The translations under genes and the position numbers were made by a program. From Actinomyces bovis (lineage in GTDB: Bacteria; Actinomycetota; Actinomycetes; Actinomycetales; Actinomycetaceae), in assembly GCF_900444995.1 (NCBI RefSeq), contig NZ_UAPQ01000006.1:1-64000 (forward strand): a DNA stretch of 64,000 bases. The letters are read 5' to 3'. Under the pieces are notes generated by a model. It worked only from the letters and a program-made list of their open reading frames with translations. It did no database searches and had not been told where the DNA came from. Below, one piece after another: positions 20,138 to 29,050 of this stretch (position 1 is the stretch's first letter; every line of letters begins with the position of its first letter).

Positions 20138-21696
20138 CCAAGCCTAAGGCAGAAGCCAGCGTTCCCCCGGGGATTGCTGGCTTCACCTACCTCCGGGAGA
20201 TCGGAACCGGAGGGTCTGCGCACGTATACTTATACGAGCAGCAGATGCCTAGGCGGCAGGTCGCCGTCAAAGTCCTAGATGCTGGCGGCAACAGCGGTGC
20301 AAAAGCCCGCATTGAGTCCGAGGCCAACCTTATGGCCCGCGTCTCCACCCACCCCGCGATTCTGACAATCAACGAGGTGGGGGAGACCTCCGATGGCCGC
20401 CCCTTCCTGGTGATGGAGTACTGCCCCCCACCAGCTCTTAGCGCCATCATCGAAAAGGATCCACTTAGCGTCGCTGAGGCCCTGAATATCACCATTCAGA
20501 TCGCTGGCGCCGTCGAGACCGCGCACCGCGCAGGCATCGTCCACCGCGACATCAAGCCCGCGAATATCCTCTTCACGAGCTATGGCCGCCCGGTGCTCTC
20601 AGACTTCGGCATCTCTGCGCTCTCAGACCCCGATGGCGACTCTGAGCTGCGCGGTATGAGCGTGCCCTGGGCGCCACCCGAGCAGCTGCTCGGCTCCCGT
20701 GTACCGGTGCCCGCCAGTGACATCTACTCTCTGGGTGCCACCGCCTACGCCATGCTCACCTGCCGCAGCCCCTACGAGGTGGTCGGTGGTGACAACGGCG
20801 TCTACGAGTTGTCACGACGCATCGTGAAGGCCCCACTGCCACAGATCGTGCGGGAAGACGTCCCGCCGTCGCTACAGCGCGTACTGGCAACGGCTATGGC
20901 CAAGAAGCCAGACAACCGTTACCCCAATGCCTTGGCCTTCGCGCGCGCCTTGCAGCAGGTGGAGAGCGAACTCAGCCTGCCGATCACCACGATCGACGTG
21001 CTACGCGCCTCCACTTCCGCTGAGGCCCAGGCGGCCAAGGAAGATGACACTGCGGATGACACCGACGGCGGCACCACCCGCTTTGGCGTCTACGACGTAA
21101 TCGACGTCGATTCCAACAGCAAACCACGTACAGACACTCACCGGGATGCCCCGGAGGATTCCACCCGCCACGAGGGCTACGAGATCGTAGAGCACGATTC
21201 ACCTGGCGATTTGCGTCTTCCTGGTCTCCGCCGCCTAGGCGTCATATTGGGAGTTTCTGCCGCAGTGGTGGCTTTGGGTGCCGGAGTGTTCTTGCTCAAC
21301 GAGCGGGGTGCCTCCAAGACAGGGCGCACCAACTCCAACCTGTCCACCATTGCCCCCGGACCGGGCGGTGCGGTGGGCAATAACGTGCCCTCACCGCGCT
21401 CGCTCAAAGGCAGCCTGGGAGCAGACGGACGGGTGACATTCACTTGGAGCCCACCAACTGACTCCTGGGAGGGCAGCTACCTTTACGGCGTTGATCGGCC
21501 CGGTGAGCAGCCTGGACTGCTGCAGGCTAACCAGACCCAGGCAGTGGTGGATGCTGAGCCTGTACGCACCTGCCTGGAGGTCCGGGCGGTCCAGCCCAAT
21601 GGCAAAGCCTCCCAGCCGGTTACGGCCTGCGTGGACACTGCGGCGCAGGGGACTGCCCCCAGTTCTGACAAGCAGCGAAACGGCAGTAGCTTCTAG
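20134..21696 (+). CDS. Transmembrane Ser/Thr protein kinase with extracellular fibronectin-like domain
   Basis: Eukaryotic-type kinase of 520 aa. Kinase core: glycine loop GTGGSAHV near residue 22, AVKV lysine, catalytic HRDIKPAN near residue 137, DFG near residue 157, PPEQ in the activation segment. No Thr is present between DFG and PPEQ (only Ser), unlike PknB-type kinases. An acidic juxtamembrane linker follows, then one helix near residues 365-389 (LGVILGVSAAVVALGAGVF), then an extracellular FN3-like domain (VTFTWSPPTDSWEGSY) with two Cys. No PASTA repeats. The start is GTG, overlapping the FHA gene by 4 nt. It converges on the RDD-FHA gene through a terminator hairpin. Its targets probably include the two FHA-linked proteins of the locus (inference). 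Confidence 0.93.
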   Translation: MTKPKAEASVPPGIAGFTYLREIGTGGSAHVYLYEQQMPRRQVAVKVLDAGGNSGAKARIESEANLMARVSTHPAILTINEVGETSDGRPFLVMEYCPPPALSAIIEKDPLSVAEALNITIQIAGAVETAHRAGIVHRDIKPANILFTSYGRPVLSDFGISALSDPDGDSELRGMSVPWAPPEQLLGSRVPVPASDIYSLGATAYAMLTCRSPYEVVGGDNGVYELSRRIVKAPLPQIVREDVPPSLQRVLATAMAKKPDNRYPNALAFARALQQVESELSLPITTIDVLRASTSAEAQAAKEDDTADDTDGGTTRFGVYDVIDVDSNSKPRTDTHRDAPEDSTRHEGYEIVEHDSPGDLRLPGLRRLGVILGVSAAVVALGAGVFLLNERGASKTGRTNSNLSTIAPGPGGAVGNNVPSPRSLKGSLGADGRVTFTWSPPTDSWEGSYLYGVDRPGEQPGLLQANQTQAVVDAEPVRTCLEVRAVQPNGKASQPVTACVDTAAQGTAPSSDKQRNGSSF

Positions 21697-21714
21697 AGAC
21701 ACTAACAACACGCG

Positions 21715-21760
21715 AAAGCGCCCGGTTCCTTGGCCTGAAGCCAATAAACCGGGCGCTTTT
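21715..21760. terminator. Bidirectional terminator between convergent arms of the kinase locus
   Basis: Perfect 13-bp inverted repeat: AAAGCGCCCGGTT (21715-21727) pairs with AACCGGGCGCTTT (21747-21759). A-rich on the left and TTTT on the right, so it can act on both strands. It sits 18 nt after the kinase stop and 30 nt before the RDD-FHA stop. Confidence 0.9.
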
Positions 21761-21789
21761 GTCGCAGTGGCTGCTTGCGGTAGCCGCTT

Positions 21790-24309
21790 TCAGCGCTGGA
21801 CGCGGTAGGCGGTCTGACCGAGCAACACCACGCCACCCTCGTGCACCATCACAGCGACGTCGGTAGGAATACGGCGAGCTTTGCCCGCACGCACCACCCG
21901 AGTGCCGTTGCTAGAGCCCAGGTCAGTAACCAAGATGCCGTGTTCGGTGGGCATCATGGCCGCGTGGGTCTTGGATACGGAAGGTGCAGAGTCGCCCAGG
22001 GCGACCAGCTTGGCCTCCGGGTAGCGGGAGGTGTTCAGCGGGGCCCGGCCAATAATCGTAGGTCCGGAAATGTGGATCGCCTTGCTTGCGTTGGTGAAGG
22101 GCATCAGGCGCATGACGGGTTCCGAGCGGTCGTCAACGAAGGCCGGGGCGGGGCCTTCGGTGCCAGCGGGGAAACCATCCTCTGTGGAATCCGTCGAGGT
22201 GGACTCCTCGGAGATGGCGTCGTCGTCATTGAGCAGGGCTTCCGCGAAGTAGCTGTCCAGCGACTCTCCTTCGGGCACCTCAATCATCGGCTCATCCGTG
22301 GTCTGACCATCCACCAGGTTGGCGTCAATCAAGGTGTCATCGACGACCTCTGAAGCCGAGGCCGGGCTCGTGGACTCCTTAGGCTGAGGCTCCGGGCTAA
22401 CCGGGTCTTCGGCATCAAAGGTGGCAATGCTCGGGCCGGAGGAGGCACTGGCGGCGGCCTTGGCGGCGCGAGCGGCTGCCCGGCGAGCGAAGACCTCCTG
22501 GACCAGTTCGTAGTGGTCATCGTGCTCCGACGGCGAAGGCGCCGATCGGGGAGCCCCGATCAGTTCCTTGACTGGCGGAACGACGCCGAAGGAAGAGGAT
22601 TCGTCGGCGTCCAACTCCTCCTGCGCACTCACAGCCACGAAACCGTTCTCAGCGGCAGCGTCACTCACAGTGTTGAAGGGCTTGAACTCGTTCAACTTGG
22701 CTGAGCCCTTGGAAACTGGGGGCACGACCGCCTGGGCCTGGGAGGCGGCATCGCTCTGCTCAGATGCGGCCTCGGCAGCCTCGGCTTCAGCCTCAGTGGG
22801 TTCGGTCGGCTCTGCTGTGGCCAGAATGCTCTGGGCCACCTGCTCGAACTCAGCCTCCGCGTCTGCGCGCCTTGGAACACTTGCGAGTTCGGGCTTTGGC
22901 GAGGACGAGTCCTCCTCCGCTGCTTCCTGGGCGGCATCAGCGTCGATAGCGGGTGTTTCGGGGCTGGGGGCACTCTCTGGCTCGTCGGCGGTGTGCTCAG
23001 CCCGCTCCGCGACTGGCTTCTTCGGGCTGGTGGCCGGAGCCTCAGGCGCAGATTTCACCTTGGCTGCAGTTTTGTGCTGCGGCTCCGGGGAGGAGACGTT
23101 TTCAGGCTCAGGCACCGGTGCGGTCTCAACCGCGTCCTGCGGCTCGGCAGCAGGCTCCAGTGCGGCCTTCGGCTCCTCCACTGGCTCTGGCGCCAGCTCG
23201 GCTGCAGCCTCCACCACAGGCGCAGGCTCAGAAACCGCCGCAGACTCGCCTACAGGTTCGGGGGCCGCTACTGGTTTTGGCGCAGTAACGGGCAAGACCT
23301 CAGTGGCATCATCTGCCTCTGCCTCAGGTGCCGCCTGCGTCATGGGCTCTGGGTCAACCTCCGGCTTCGCCTCGACCTCCGGCGCTACTGCCGCAACTGG
23401 CTCAAAGGCAGGAGCCGATACCGACTCCAGCCCCGGCTTGAGTTCAGCAGCCGTCTCCGGCTCGGTGACGGGCAGAATCTCGGTGGCAGCCTCAGCCTCC
23501 GGCGTCGTCTCAGGTGTCGGCTTCGCCTGGGCTGCAGGCGCCAGTTCCAGCTCAGGCGCCACTTCGGCTACCGGCTCCGGTCGGGGCGCCGTCGTCAACG
23601 ACTCCAGCACCGTCCCCGATGCGGCAGCAACAGAAGCAAAAACCGGTGCCTCGCTCTCGACCTTAGCCTGCTCTGCGCTGCTCACCTGAGCGCTGCGGCT
23701 CGACTCATACACCGAGCGGCTCACCGGCGTCTCACTTACGCCCACCTGCTCCAGGTCCTCCGCGTCAGCTCGGTAAAGCTCCTCCGGCACCTCCTCCAGA
23801 GTGCCCCTAGACAGCAGGGAGGTCTCGTCGAAGTCCTCCAGCTCGTCAGCTAGCGGGTCCTTGGTGCTCACGGCGATCAGACCAGAAATACGGTCATGCC
23901 AACCGCGCAGGTTCTTGTCCTTGGACGCAGAGCTCAAAAGCAGCAGGGAACCGAAACCAAGCGTAGGGACGATCGTAATAAGCACCAGGTCAGCGTGGAA
24001 GAACATGCCGATCCCGGGCCGGTTGTCAGTGCGGGCGTCAACCCAACGCACACCGGCGATGCGTCCACCCACGCTGTAGCCGGTGAGAGTCAGATCTGCT
24101 TCCCGGAGCAGCAAAATTACCGCCAGGATTGCGCCCAGCAGTGCCAGGTTGGGACGATCCATCACTAGAATTGACACGCCCATCAGTGCCACGGCCAGGA
24201 TGCTTATAAGGACGGCGTCGATGATGACAGCCCGGGCGCGCGCACCTGTGGTGGCAGGTATCCGCAAGGGGTTGACCATGGTCTCGTCTGTTACGCTCAA
24301 GAGCGTCAT
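21790..24309 (-). CDS. RDD-family membrane protein fused to an FHA domain
   Basis: 839-aa protein. Residues about 15-150 form an RDD membrane domain with several hydrophobic helices (LISILAVALMGVSILVM and following) and the typical YSVGGRIAGVRWVDARTG-like segment. Residues about 165-720 are a long Ala/Pro/Glu-rich acidic linker containing a repeated peptide, ATEILPVTEPE and ATEVLPVTAPK. The C-terminal FHA domain (about 730-839) shows IIGRAPL, SVSKTHAAM and LGSSNGTRVV. ATG 24309 is preceded by AGGAGAT and overlaps the stop of the transglutaminase-like gene as ATGA. It is the last gene of the leftward operon. It likely tethers phosphorylated partners to the membrane (inference). Confidence 0.9.
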   Translation of the reverse strand: MTLLSVTDETMVNPLRIPATTGARARAVIIDAVLISILAVALMGVSILVMDRPNLALLGAILAVILLLREADLTLTGYSVGGRIAGVRWVDARTDNRPGIGMFFHADLVLITIVPTLGFGSLLLLSSASKDKNLRGWHDRISGLIAVSTKDPLADELEDFDETSLLSRGTLEEVPEELYRADAEDLEQVGVSETPVSRSVYESSRSAQVSSAEQAKVESEAPVFASVAAASGTVLESLTTAPRPEPVAEVAPELELAPAAQAKPTPETTPEAEAATEILPVTEPETAAELKPGLESVSAPAFEPVAAVAPEVEAKPEVDPEPMTQAAPEAEADDATEVLPVTAPKPVAAPEPVGESAAVSEPAPVVEAAAELAPEPVEEPKAALEPAAEPQDAVETAPVPEPENVSSPEPQHKTAAKVKSAPEAPATSPKKPVAERAEHTADEPESAPSPETPAIDADAAQEAAEEDSSSPKPELASVPRRADAEAEFEQVAQSILATAEPTEPTEAEAEAAEAASEQSDAASQAQAVVPPVSKGSAKLNEFKPFNTVSDAAAENGFVAVSAQEELDADESSSFGVVPPVKELIGAPRSAPSPSEHDDHYELVQEVFARRAAARAAKAAASASSGPSIATFDAEDPVSPEPQPKESTSPASASEVVDDTLIDANLVDGQTTDEPMIEVPEGESLDSYFAEALLNDDDAISEESTSTDSTEDGFPAGTEGPAPAFVDDRSEPVMRLMPFTNASKAIHISGPTIIGRAPLNTSRYPEAKLVALGDSAPSVSKTHAAMMPTEHGILVTDLGSSNGTRVVRAGKARRIPTDVAVMVHEGGVVLLGQTAYRVQR

Positions 24310-26582
24310 CGTGGGTATCTCCTGGAAGTACGGCGACCACGAGAAACGCGGCCAGCCGGATGGACTAGGGACGCCAACGAGACCCGTGCCAGGGCACGTT
24401 GGAACCGGCTTCTACAGAAGCCCATCGCAGGAATACTAGCCTCCACAGCGCGCCAAACGCCGGTAGCATCGTCATCTGCGGGGTCAGCCTCACTGAATAC
24501 GGACTTGTCTACATCCCGCGAGAGCTTGAGCAGACCCGCATCGGGGAAGCTGGAATCCAGATCAGTGGCCGTCTCGTGCCGCGTACGGCCACCCACACTC
24601 TGCACGCCCAGGTCTCGGGCGCGGTCCAAAACCTCGTCCCAGGCGCCCTCCACCCGGTCAATTGCGGAGCGCAGCCGCTGCCGTCGCCGTCGCCGCCAGG
24701 CCTTAAGGCAGACGATCAGCGCGAAAGGCAACAGCAGGGCCAGCACACCGCCCGCAATGCCTAGCGCCAGGTAAGAGCGAGGCTGTTCAGGCTCGTCGTC
24801 ATCGTTGGGCTTCTGCTCGTCTTGATAGTTAGGCGGCAGCTCGGCTGGATCCTGCGGAGCCAAAGGCGGCTGCAGCGCCTGTGGCAGCGGATTGGAAACT
24901 CTTTCCTCAGTCTGCTGCTGCGGCAGATTGTCGCGATCGGGGGTGACGTCAAAAGGTACCCACCCCACGCCCTTAAAGGGGATCTCCACCCAGGCGGTCA
25001 CATCGGTGCCGGTGACCTGTGTGGCATCGCCGTCGATTGCGGGATCAAAGCCCATGATCACGCGCGCCGGGATGCCCAGAGAGCGGCACATCAGCATCAT
25101 GAGCACGGAGTACTGTTCCGCGTCACCGATCAGGGCGCCGTTTTCCACCATGGTGCTCAGCCGGGCTGCTCCGTGACCAGGGGTGGATGGGCTCTTGGTG
25201 CCGTCCGAGTAGTAGCCGGTTCGCAGCGCCTGCTGCAGAGCCCTGATCTTGCCCAGGTCCGTGGCCTCAGAACCGATCAGCGTGGCCGCACGCGTAGCGA
25301 TGACCACCGGGACGTCGGCCACCTTGCCGGGGGCGTCCTTGTCCAATTCCAAGGTGCTGAGCGTGGCGTCGCTAGGCACCTGGTTAGGAACCACCTCTTC
25401 GGTAAACACATCGCCAGTGGCGGTGCTGGCAGTGGTCAGCAGGGTTCCTGAAAGTGCGTCGAAGTACAGCGTCCCACGCAAGTCATGCTGACGCGGTCCG
25501 GTGACCCAGGTGGAACGCACATCGCGGACGGTGGGAACCCAGGCGAAGTTGTAACCAGTTACCTCCAGAGACACGGTCCGCACAGCATCCCGGTCAAGGT
25601 CGTTGAGCAGGGTGCCATCGCCCACCGGCCTGAAACGGGCCACGCCCGTGGCGTCCTCACCGATGGAGGCCACAGTCCCATCGTAGGAATCCAAGGCCGC
25701 GATCCGCAGCCGCACCCCTGCAGGCGCTTCCCTGAGCTTGAGCAGCTCGGTATCCACCATCTCTGTTTCCAGCAGCCGCACCAGAGACAAAGGCGTCGCA
25801 TACTGCGCCAGATCGAGCGGCGGGGTGAAGCGGTCACGCAGCAGCATGCGCGCTCCAGGAACTGCCGGGTTCACGGCCATCGCAATGGCCATCGCTGCGG
25901 CCACCACCGCGACCCCCATGAGGCCAGAGCGACGGTCCGTGCGCGCTGCGCCGTCGTCGCCAATCTCCATGGCCTCCGCAATTGAGCCACGGCTACGGCG
26001 TCGGGCGTGCATCGCCCAAAGCAGCAGCAGCGCCGCAGCCAAGGGCGGGCAGGTCAAAGCCGGCAGGAAAGGCGCGCGCGTGCCCCACAGCAGAGCCACA
26101 AAGGGCATCACTAGGCAGGCCAAGCCGCCCAAGTGCGCGTAGCCAGACAGCACCAGCCGGGTGGCAAGTACCCCGGTCAGCAGGCCGGTCAGCCAAGGCA
26201 ACACGGTCATCCCCGTGAAGGCCGTGAGCGGAGGCGACAGCGTCAGCGCGTCACGCCACACGCTCAAGGAAGAGGTAGCCACCGCGGTGATCGCGCTTAG
26301 GCCCTCCCCGACGTCAGGCAGGATCCACGGAGCCAGACCCAGGTGCACCGCCACCACTGCAAGCAAGGTGGCCAGTGGACCCCAACGTCTGGCGCTGCTG
26401 ATCCAGCCGATAGCCAAGCCGATAACGGCCCCCACCCCAGCTGCGACAGGACCGATCACGCCACCCCACGCAGGAGCAAAGTGGACCGTGCCCAGGAGCA
26501 GTGCCAGCAGCACCATTCCAAGGTCCAGGAAGGTCATGAAGGAGAGCGCTGAAGGGATGCGCTCGCGGGTTTGAGTGGTCAT
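24306..26582 (-). CDS. TgpA-like membrane protein with degenerate transglutaminase domain
   Basis: 758-aa membrane protein. The N-terminal ~200 residues contain six or so helices. A large extracytoplasmic part carries a transglutaminase-like fold, then a Pro/Gln-rich stretch, a last helix (LALGIAGGVLALLLPFALIV) and a basic/cytoplasmic tail. In active family members the triad is Cys-His-Asp in GxCxxxA, HAWVE and FDPTP contexts. Here the equivalent positions read GDAEQYS (Ala488), VTAWVE (Thr529) and FDVTP (Asp545 kept), so peptidase or transferase chemistry is unlikely. ATG 26582 is chosen because it overlaps the DUF58 stop as ATGA; an upstream frame to 26687 lies within the DUF58 gene. It is coupled to DUF58 and RDD-FHA. 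Confidence 0.9.
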   Translation of the reverse strand: MTTQTRERIPSALSFMTFLDLGMVLLALLLGTVHFAPAWGGVIGPVAAGVGAVIGLAIGWISSARRWGPLATLLAVVAVHLGLAPWILPDVGEGLSAITAVATSSLSVWRDALTLSPPLTAFTGMTVLPWLTGLLTGVLATRLVLSGYAHLGGLACLVMPFVALLWGTRAPFLPALTCPPLAAALLLLWAMHARRRSRGSIAEAMEIGDDGAARTDRRSGLMGVAVVAAAMAIAMAVNPAVPGARMLLRDRFTPPLDLAQYATPLSLVRLLETEMVDTELLKLREAPAGVRLRIAALDSYDGTVASIGEDATGVARFRPVGDGTLLNDLDRDAVRTVSLEVTGYNFAWVPTVRDVRSTWVTGPRQHDLRGTLYFDALSGTLLTTASTATGDVFTEEVVPNQVPSDATLSTLELDKDAPGKVADVPVVIATRAATLIGSEATDLGKIRALQQALRTGYYSDGTKSPSTPGHGAARLSTMVENGALIGDAEQYSVLMMLMCRSLGIPARVIMGFDPAIDGDATQVTGTDVTAWVEIPFKGVGWVPFDVTPDRDNLPQQQTEERVSNPLPQALQPPLAPQDPAELPPNYQDEQKPNDDDEPEQPRSYLALGIAGGVLALLLPFALIVCLKAWRRRRRQRLRSAIDRVEGAWDEVLDRARDLGVQSVGGRTRHETATDLDSSFPDAGLLKLSRDVDKSVFSEADPADDDATGVWRAVEASIPAMGFCRSRFQRALARVSLASLVHPAGRVSRGRRTSRRYPR

Positions 26583-27853
26583 GCGGGCACCATCGCTCGT
26601 ATCGCGCGCGGCAATTCCTGGAGCTCGTGCACATCCACCACCGGCAGCTGCCCAATATGGGAGCGGCTGAGGGATTTGGCGCCACACTGCACAGCAAAGG
26701 AGGTAATTGCTAGCGGCATAGTGCGGTGGGCCTTGCCCAGCACCGCGGCTTCAGTGGCTTGCCCGGTGACGATTGCCAGCACGGACAGGGCGGGGAAAGC
26801 ACGGATTGCTTGGCCTGCTAGGTCATCCAGACCGATCTCACTGGTGGCCTCTACCAGGCAGGAGGCGTCTAGCAGCCGCTGGGGGGTGGCCGTTGGCAGC
26901 GGGCCGTTTTGGGTCAGCACGTGAACCTCTCGGTTGGAGGCCAGGGCATCCAAAGCCAAGGAGCAGGCGGAGGAAACCGCAGTCTCAAAGTCATCTTCCG
27001 TGGCGTAGTCCTCTGAGCGGGTGGACAGCAGCACTACCAGACTGGCGCGACGCGTTTCTTCAAACTGACGCACCATGAGGCGGCCGGTGCGGGCGGTGGA
27101 GCGCCAGTGGACGTTGCGGCGGTCATCGCCGGGAATGTAGTCGCGCAGGGCGTGGAAGGAGACGTCAGAGGAGGACAGTTCTTGGGTGACGGCGCCCTCT
27201 ACGTCTCGCATGGTGCCGTTGAGTTGGATGCCCAGGTGGACTGTGCGCGGATAAATATGAACGCTCTGTGGCCGGGTGCGCAGTCGCTCGTGGCGCATCA
27301 AACCCAGGGGGTCCTGGTCAGCCGTGAGCACGGGGCCGACGTCGACGACGCCACGTCTCTTGGTGGGCAGGATGAAGCCGCGCTGATTGGTGGCCTCAGG
27401 TACCAGCGCTGGCACCACGAATACGGCCTGACCCTTGCCTACCCGCATCTCCATCCGGGTGGGCATAAGCAGCCGGTGGGTGGGGTTCTTGACTGTCACA
27501 TGGATGACTGCCCGGTCTCCCACCTGCATGCGAGGCTCCAGCAGCTCGTGCTCCACCTGGTGCCCTCCCTGTGGGATCAGCCAGACCAGGCAGGTCGCAA
27601 AGACGATGCCCGGGACCATGGCGAGCACTGCGGCTTCTCTCCAGCCCAGGAAGAACGTACCTATAAGCGCCAAGGCCAACAGCGCCAACACGGTCCAACC
27701 AGCCGGCATGATGACCTTGGCAACCTTCAGCACCTGCAACAGGAAGGCACGCAGACGCTCAGACCAGGTGGGCACGGCAACCGCCAGCGGCAGCGTGCTG
27801 CGCGTCGTGCTGGTGGTTGAGAGCGTGGTGTGCGGATTAGTGGAAGTCGTCAT
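26579..27853 (-). CDS. DUF58 protein (MoxR-associated, vWA-like)
   Basis: 424-aa protein. Two hydrophobic helices near residues 37-85 anchor it. A beta-rich extracytoplasmic or membrane-proximal region is followed by the DUF58 core, visible as RDYIPGDDRRNVHWRSTART near residue 240, then a Rossmann-type vWA-like region (RASLVVLLSTRSEDY). Genes of this family almost always accompany MoxR ATPases and are thought to be their partners in assembling or activating envelope or redox complexes. It lies 57 nt downstream of moxR and overlaps the transglutaminase-like gene by 4 nt. No metal-site analysis was attempted. Confidence 0.92.
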   Translation of the reverse strand: MTTSTNPHTTLSTTSTTRSTLPLAVAVPTWSERLRAFLLQVLKVAKVIMPAGWTVLALLALALIGTFFLGWREAAVLAMVPGIVFATCLVWLIPQGGHQVEHELLEPRMQVGDRAVIHVTVKNPTHRLLMPTRMEMRVGKGQAVFVVPALVPEATNQRGFILPTKRRGVVDVGPVLTADQDPLGLMRHERLRTRPQSVHIYPRTVHLGIQLNGTMRDVEGAVTQELSSSDVSFHALRDYIPGDDRRNVHWRSTARTGRLMVRQFEETRRASLVVLLSTRSEDYATEDDFETAVSSACSLALDALASNREVHVLTQNGPLPTATPQRLLDASCLVEATSEIGLDDLAGQAIRAFPALSVLAIVTGQATEAAVLGKAHRTMPLAITSFAVQCGAKSLSRSHIGQLPVVDVHELQELPRAIRAMVPA

Positions 27854-27910
27854 CTGGTTCCGTGTTGAACAGGTGGGTGGTAATCCTTGGCGGCGGTTAG
27901 GAGCTGTGGT

Positions 27911-28876
27911 TTAGGAGCGTGACGTTGGTGCGGCCACGGCGGCGAGCGCCTGGTTGACCACTTCCTGGGCGGTGGCACCACTGAATTCGGCGTCGGGGTC
28001 CATAACCAGGCGGTGCGCCCAAACCACCACAGCCAGGTCCTTGACGTCGTCGGGTAGCACGTAGGAGCGTCCCTGCGCAGCGGCCCAAACCTTGACGGCC
28101 CGAGTCATGGCGATTGCACCACGGGTGGAGACTCCCAGACGGGTGGACTCCGAGTCTCGGGTGGATTCAGCTAGGGCGCCGATGTAGTCCAGCACGGCGG
28201 TACCTACGTGGTTCTCCGCTGCCAGGTCACACATGGTGGTGACCTGCGCGCTGGAGACCACCGGGGAGAGGGTCTTAGAACGGTCCGGGGCGGCTGAACC
28301 CGCCAGGATTTCCGTTAGGGCGCTGCGCTCGGGGTAGCCGATGGAGGTTTTCATTAAGAAGCGGTCCAACTGGGCTTCGGGGAGCTTGTAAGTACCGGCC
28401 TGCTCCACCGGGTTCTGCGTAGCGATCACCATGAACGGCCGGCCCGCCTCATGGCGCACCCCATCGACGGTCACCTTGGACTCCTCCATGACCTCCAGCA
28501 GCGCTGACTGGGTCTTAGGCGAAGCCCGGTTAATCTCATCAGCCAACACAATGGAGGCAAACACCGGACCGGGGTGGAAGTCCCAAGAGCCGGTCTTTTG
28601 GTCATAAATGGTCACACCCGTGATGTCGGAGGGCAGCAGGTCGGGGGTGAACTGGATACGCGAATGGGTGCCTTGCACGGTGGCTGCTAAAGCGCGGGCC
28701 AGGGCGGTTTTACCGGTGCCGGGGGCGTCTTCCAACAGCAGGTGGCCTTCAGCCAGCATGGTGGTCAGCGCCAAGCGGATAATGTCCGTCTTGCCCAGCA
28801 ACGCCAAACCAACATTGTCAACAATACGGGAGAAGCTGGACGCGAATTCAGTCGCGTTCTCCTGGGTCATTGCCAT
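27911..28876 (-). CDS. MoxR-family AAA+ ATPase
   Basis: Chaperone-like AAA+ ATPase of 321 aa. Walker A LLLEDAPGTGKTALARA near residue 46, Walker B VLADEINRASPKTQSALLEV, sensor segment ATQNPVEQAGTYKLPEAQLD with the arginine of DRFLMK, and a C-terminal lid. MoxR proteins act with DUF58 partners on membrane-protein complexes. The ATG at 28876 has AAGGAGAA upstream at a long spacing; an in-frame ATG two codons later is possible. The 174-nt gap before it, after the giant protein gene, may carry an internal promoter, but none is clear. Confidence 0.94.
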   Translation of the reverse strand: MAMTQENATEFASSFSRIVDNVGLALLGKTDIIRLALTTMLAEGHLLLEDAPGTGKTALARALAATVQGTHSRIQFTPDLLPSDITGVTIYDQKTGSWDFHPGPVFASIVLADEINRASPKTQSALLEVMEESKVTVDGVRHEAGRPFMVIATQNPVEQAGTYKLPEAQLDRFLMKTSIGYPERSALTEILAGSAAPDRSKTLSPVVSSAQVTTMCDLAAENHVGTAVLDYIGALAESTRDSESTRLGVSTRGAIAMTRAVKVWAAAQGRSYVLPDDVKDLAVVVWAHRLVMDPDAEFSGATAQEVVNQALAAVAAPTSRS

Positions 28877-29050
28877 ATGGGGCGGTTCTCCTTGAATGGG
28901 TTATGCCTTGGTTCTCAAAGGAACCAGGACGCTTACAGGTCAGTCTTGGCGGGCGGTGGCCCAGAGGCCTTTCCGGCTGGAAGGTCTAGGCGGGTATGCC
29001 AGCGTGTGGGCTCCTGCGTGCAGGAGTGAGCGAAGGCCTCATGGTCATTC

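Noticed and set aside
22568-23689. 373-aa Ser/Ala-rich frame antisense to the RDD-FHA gene
   Set aside because: Shadow of the low-complexity linker; no start signal or domain.
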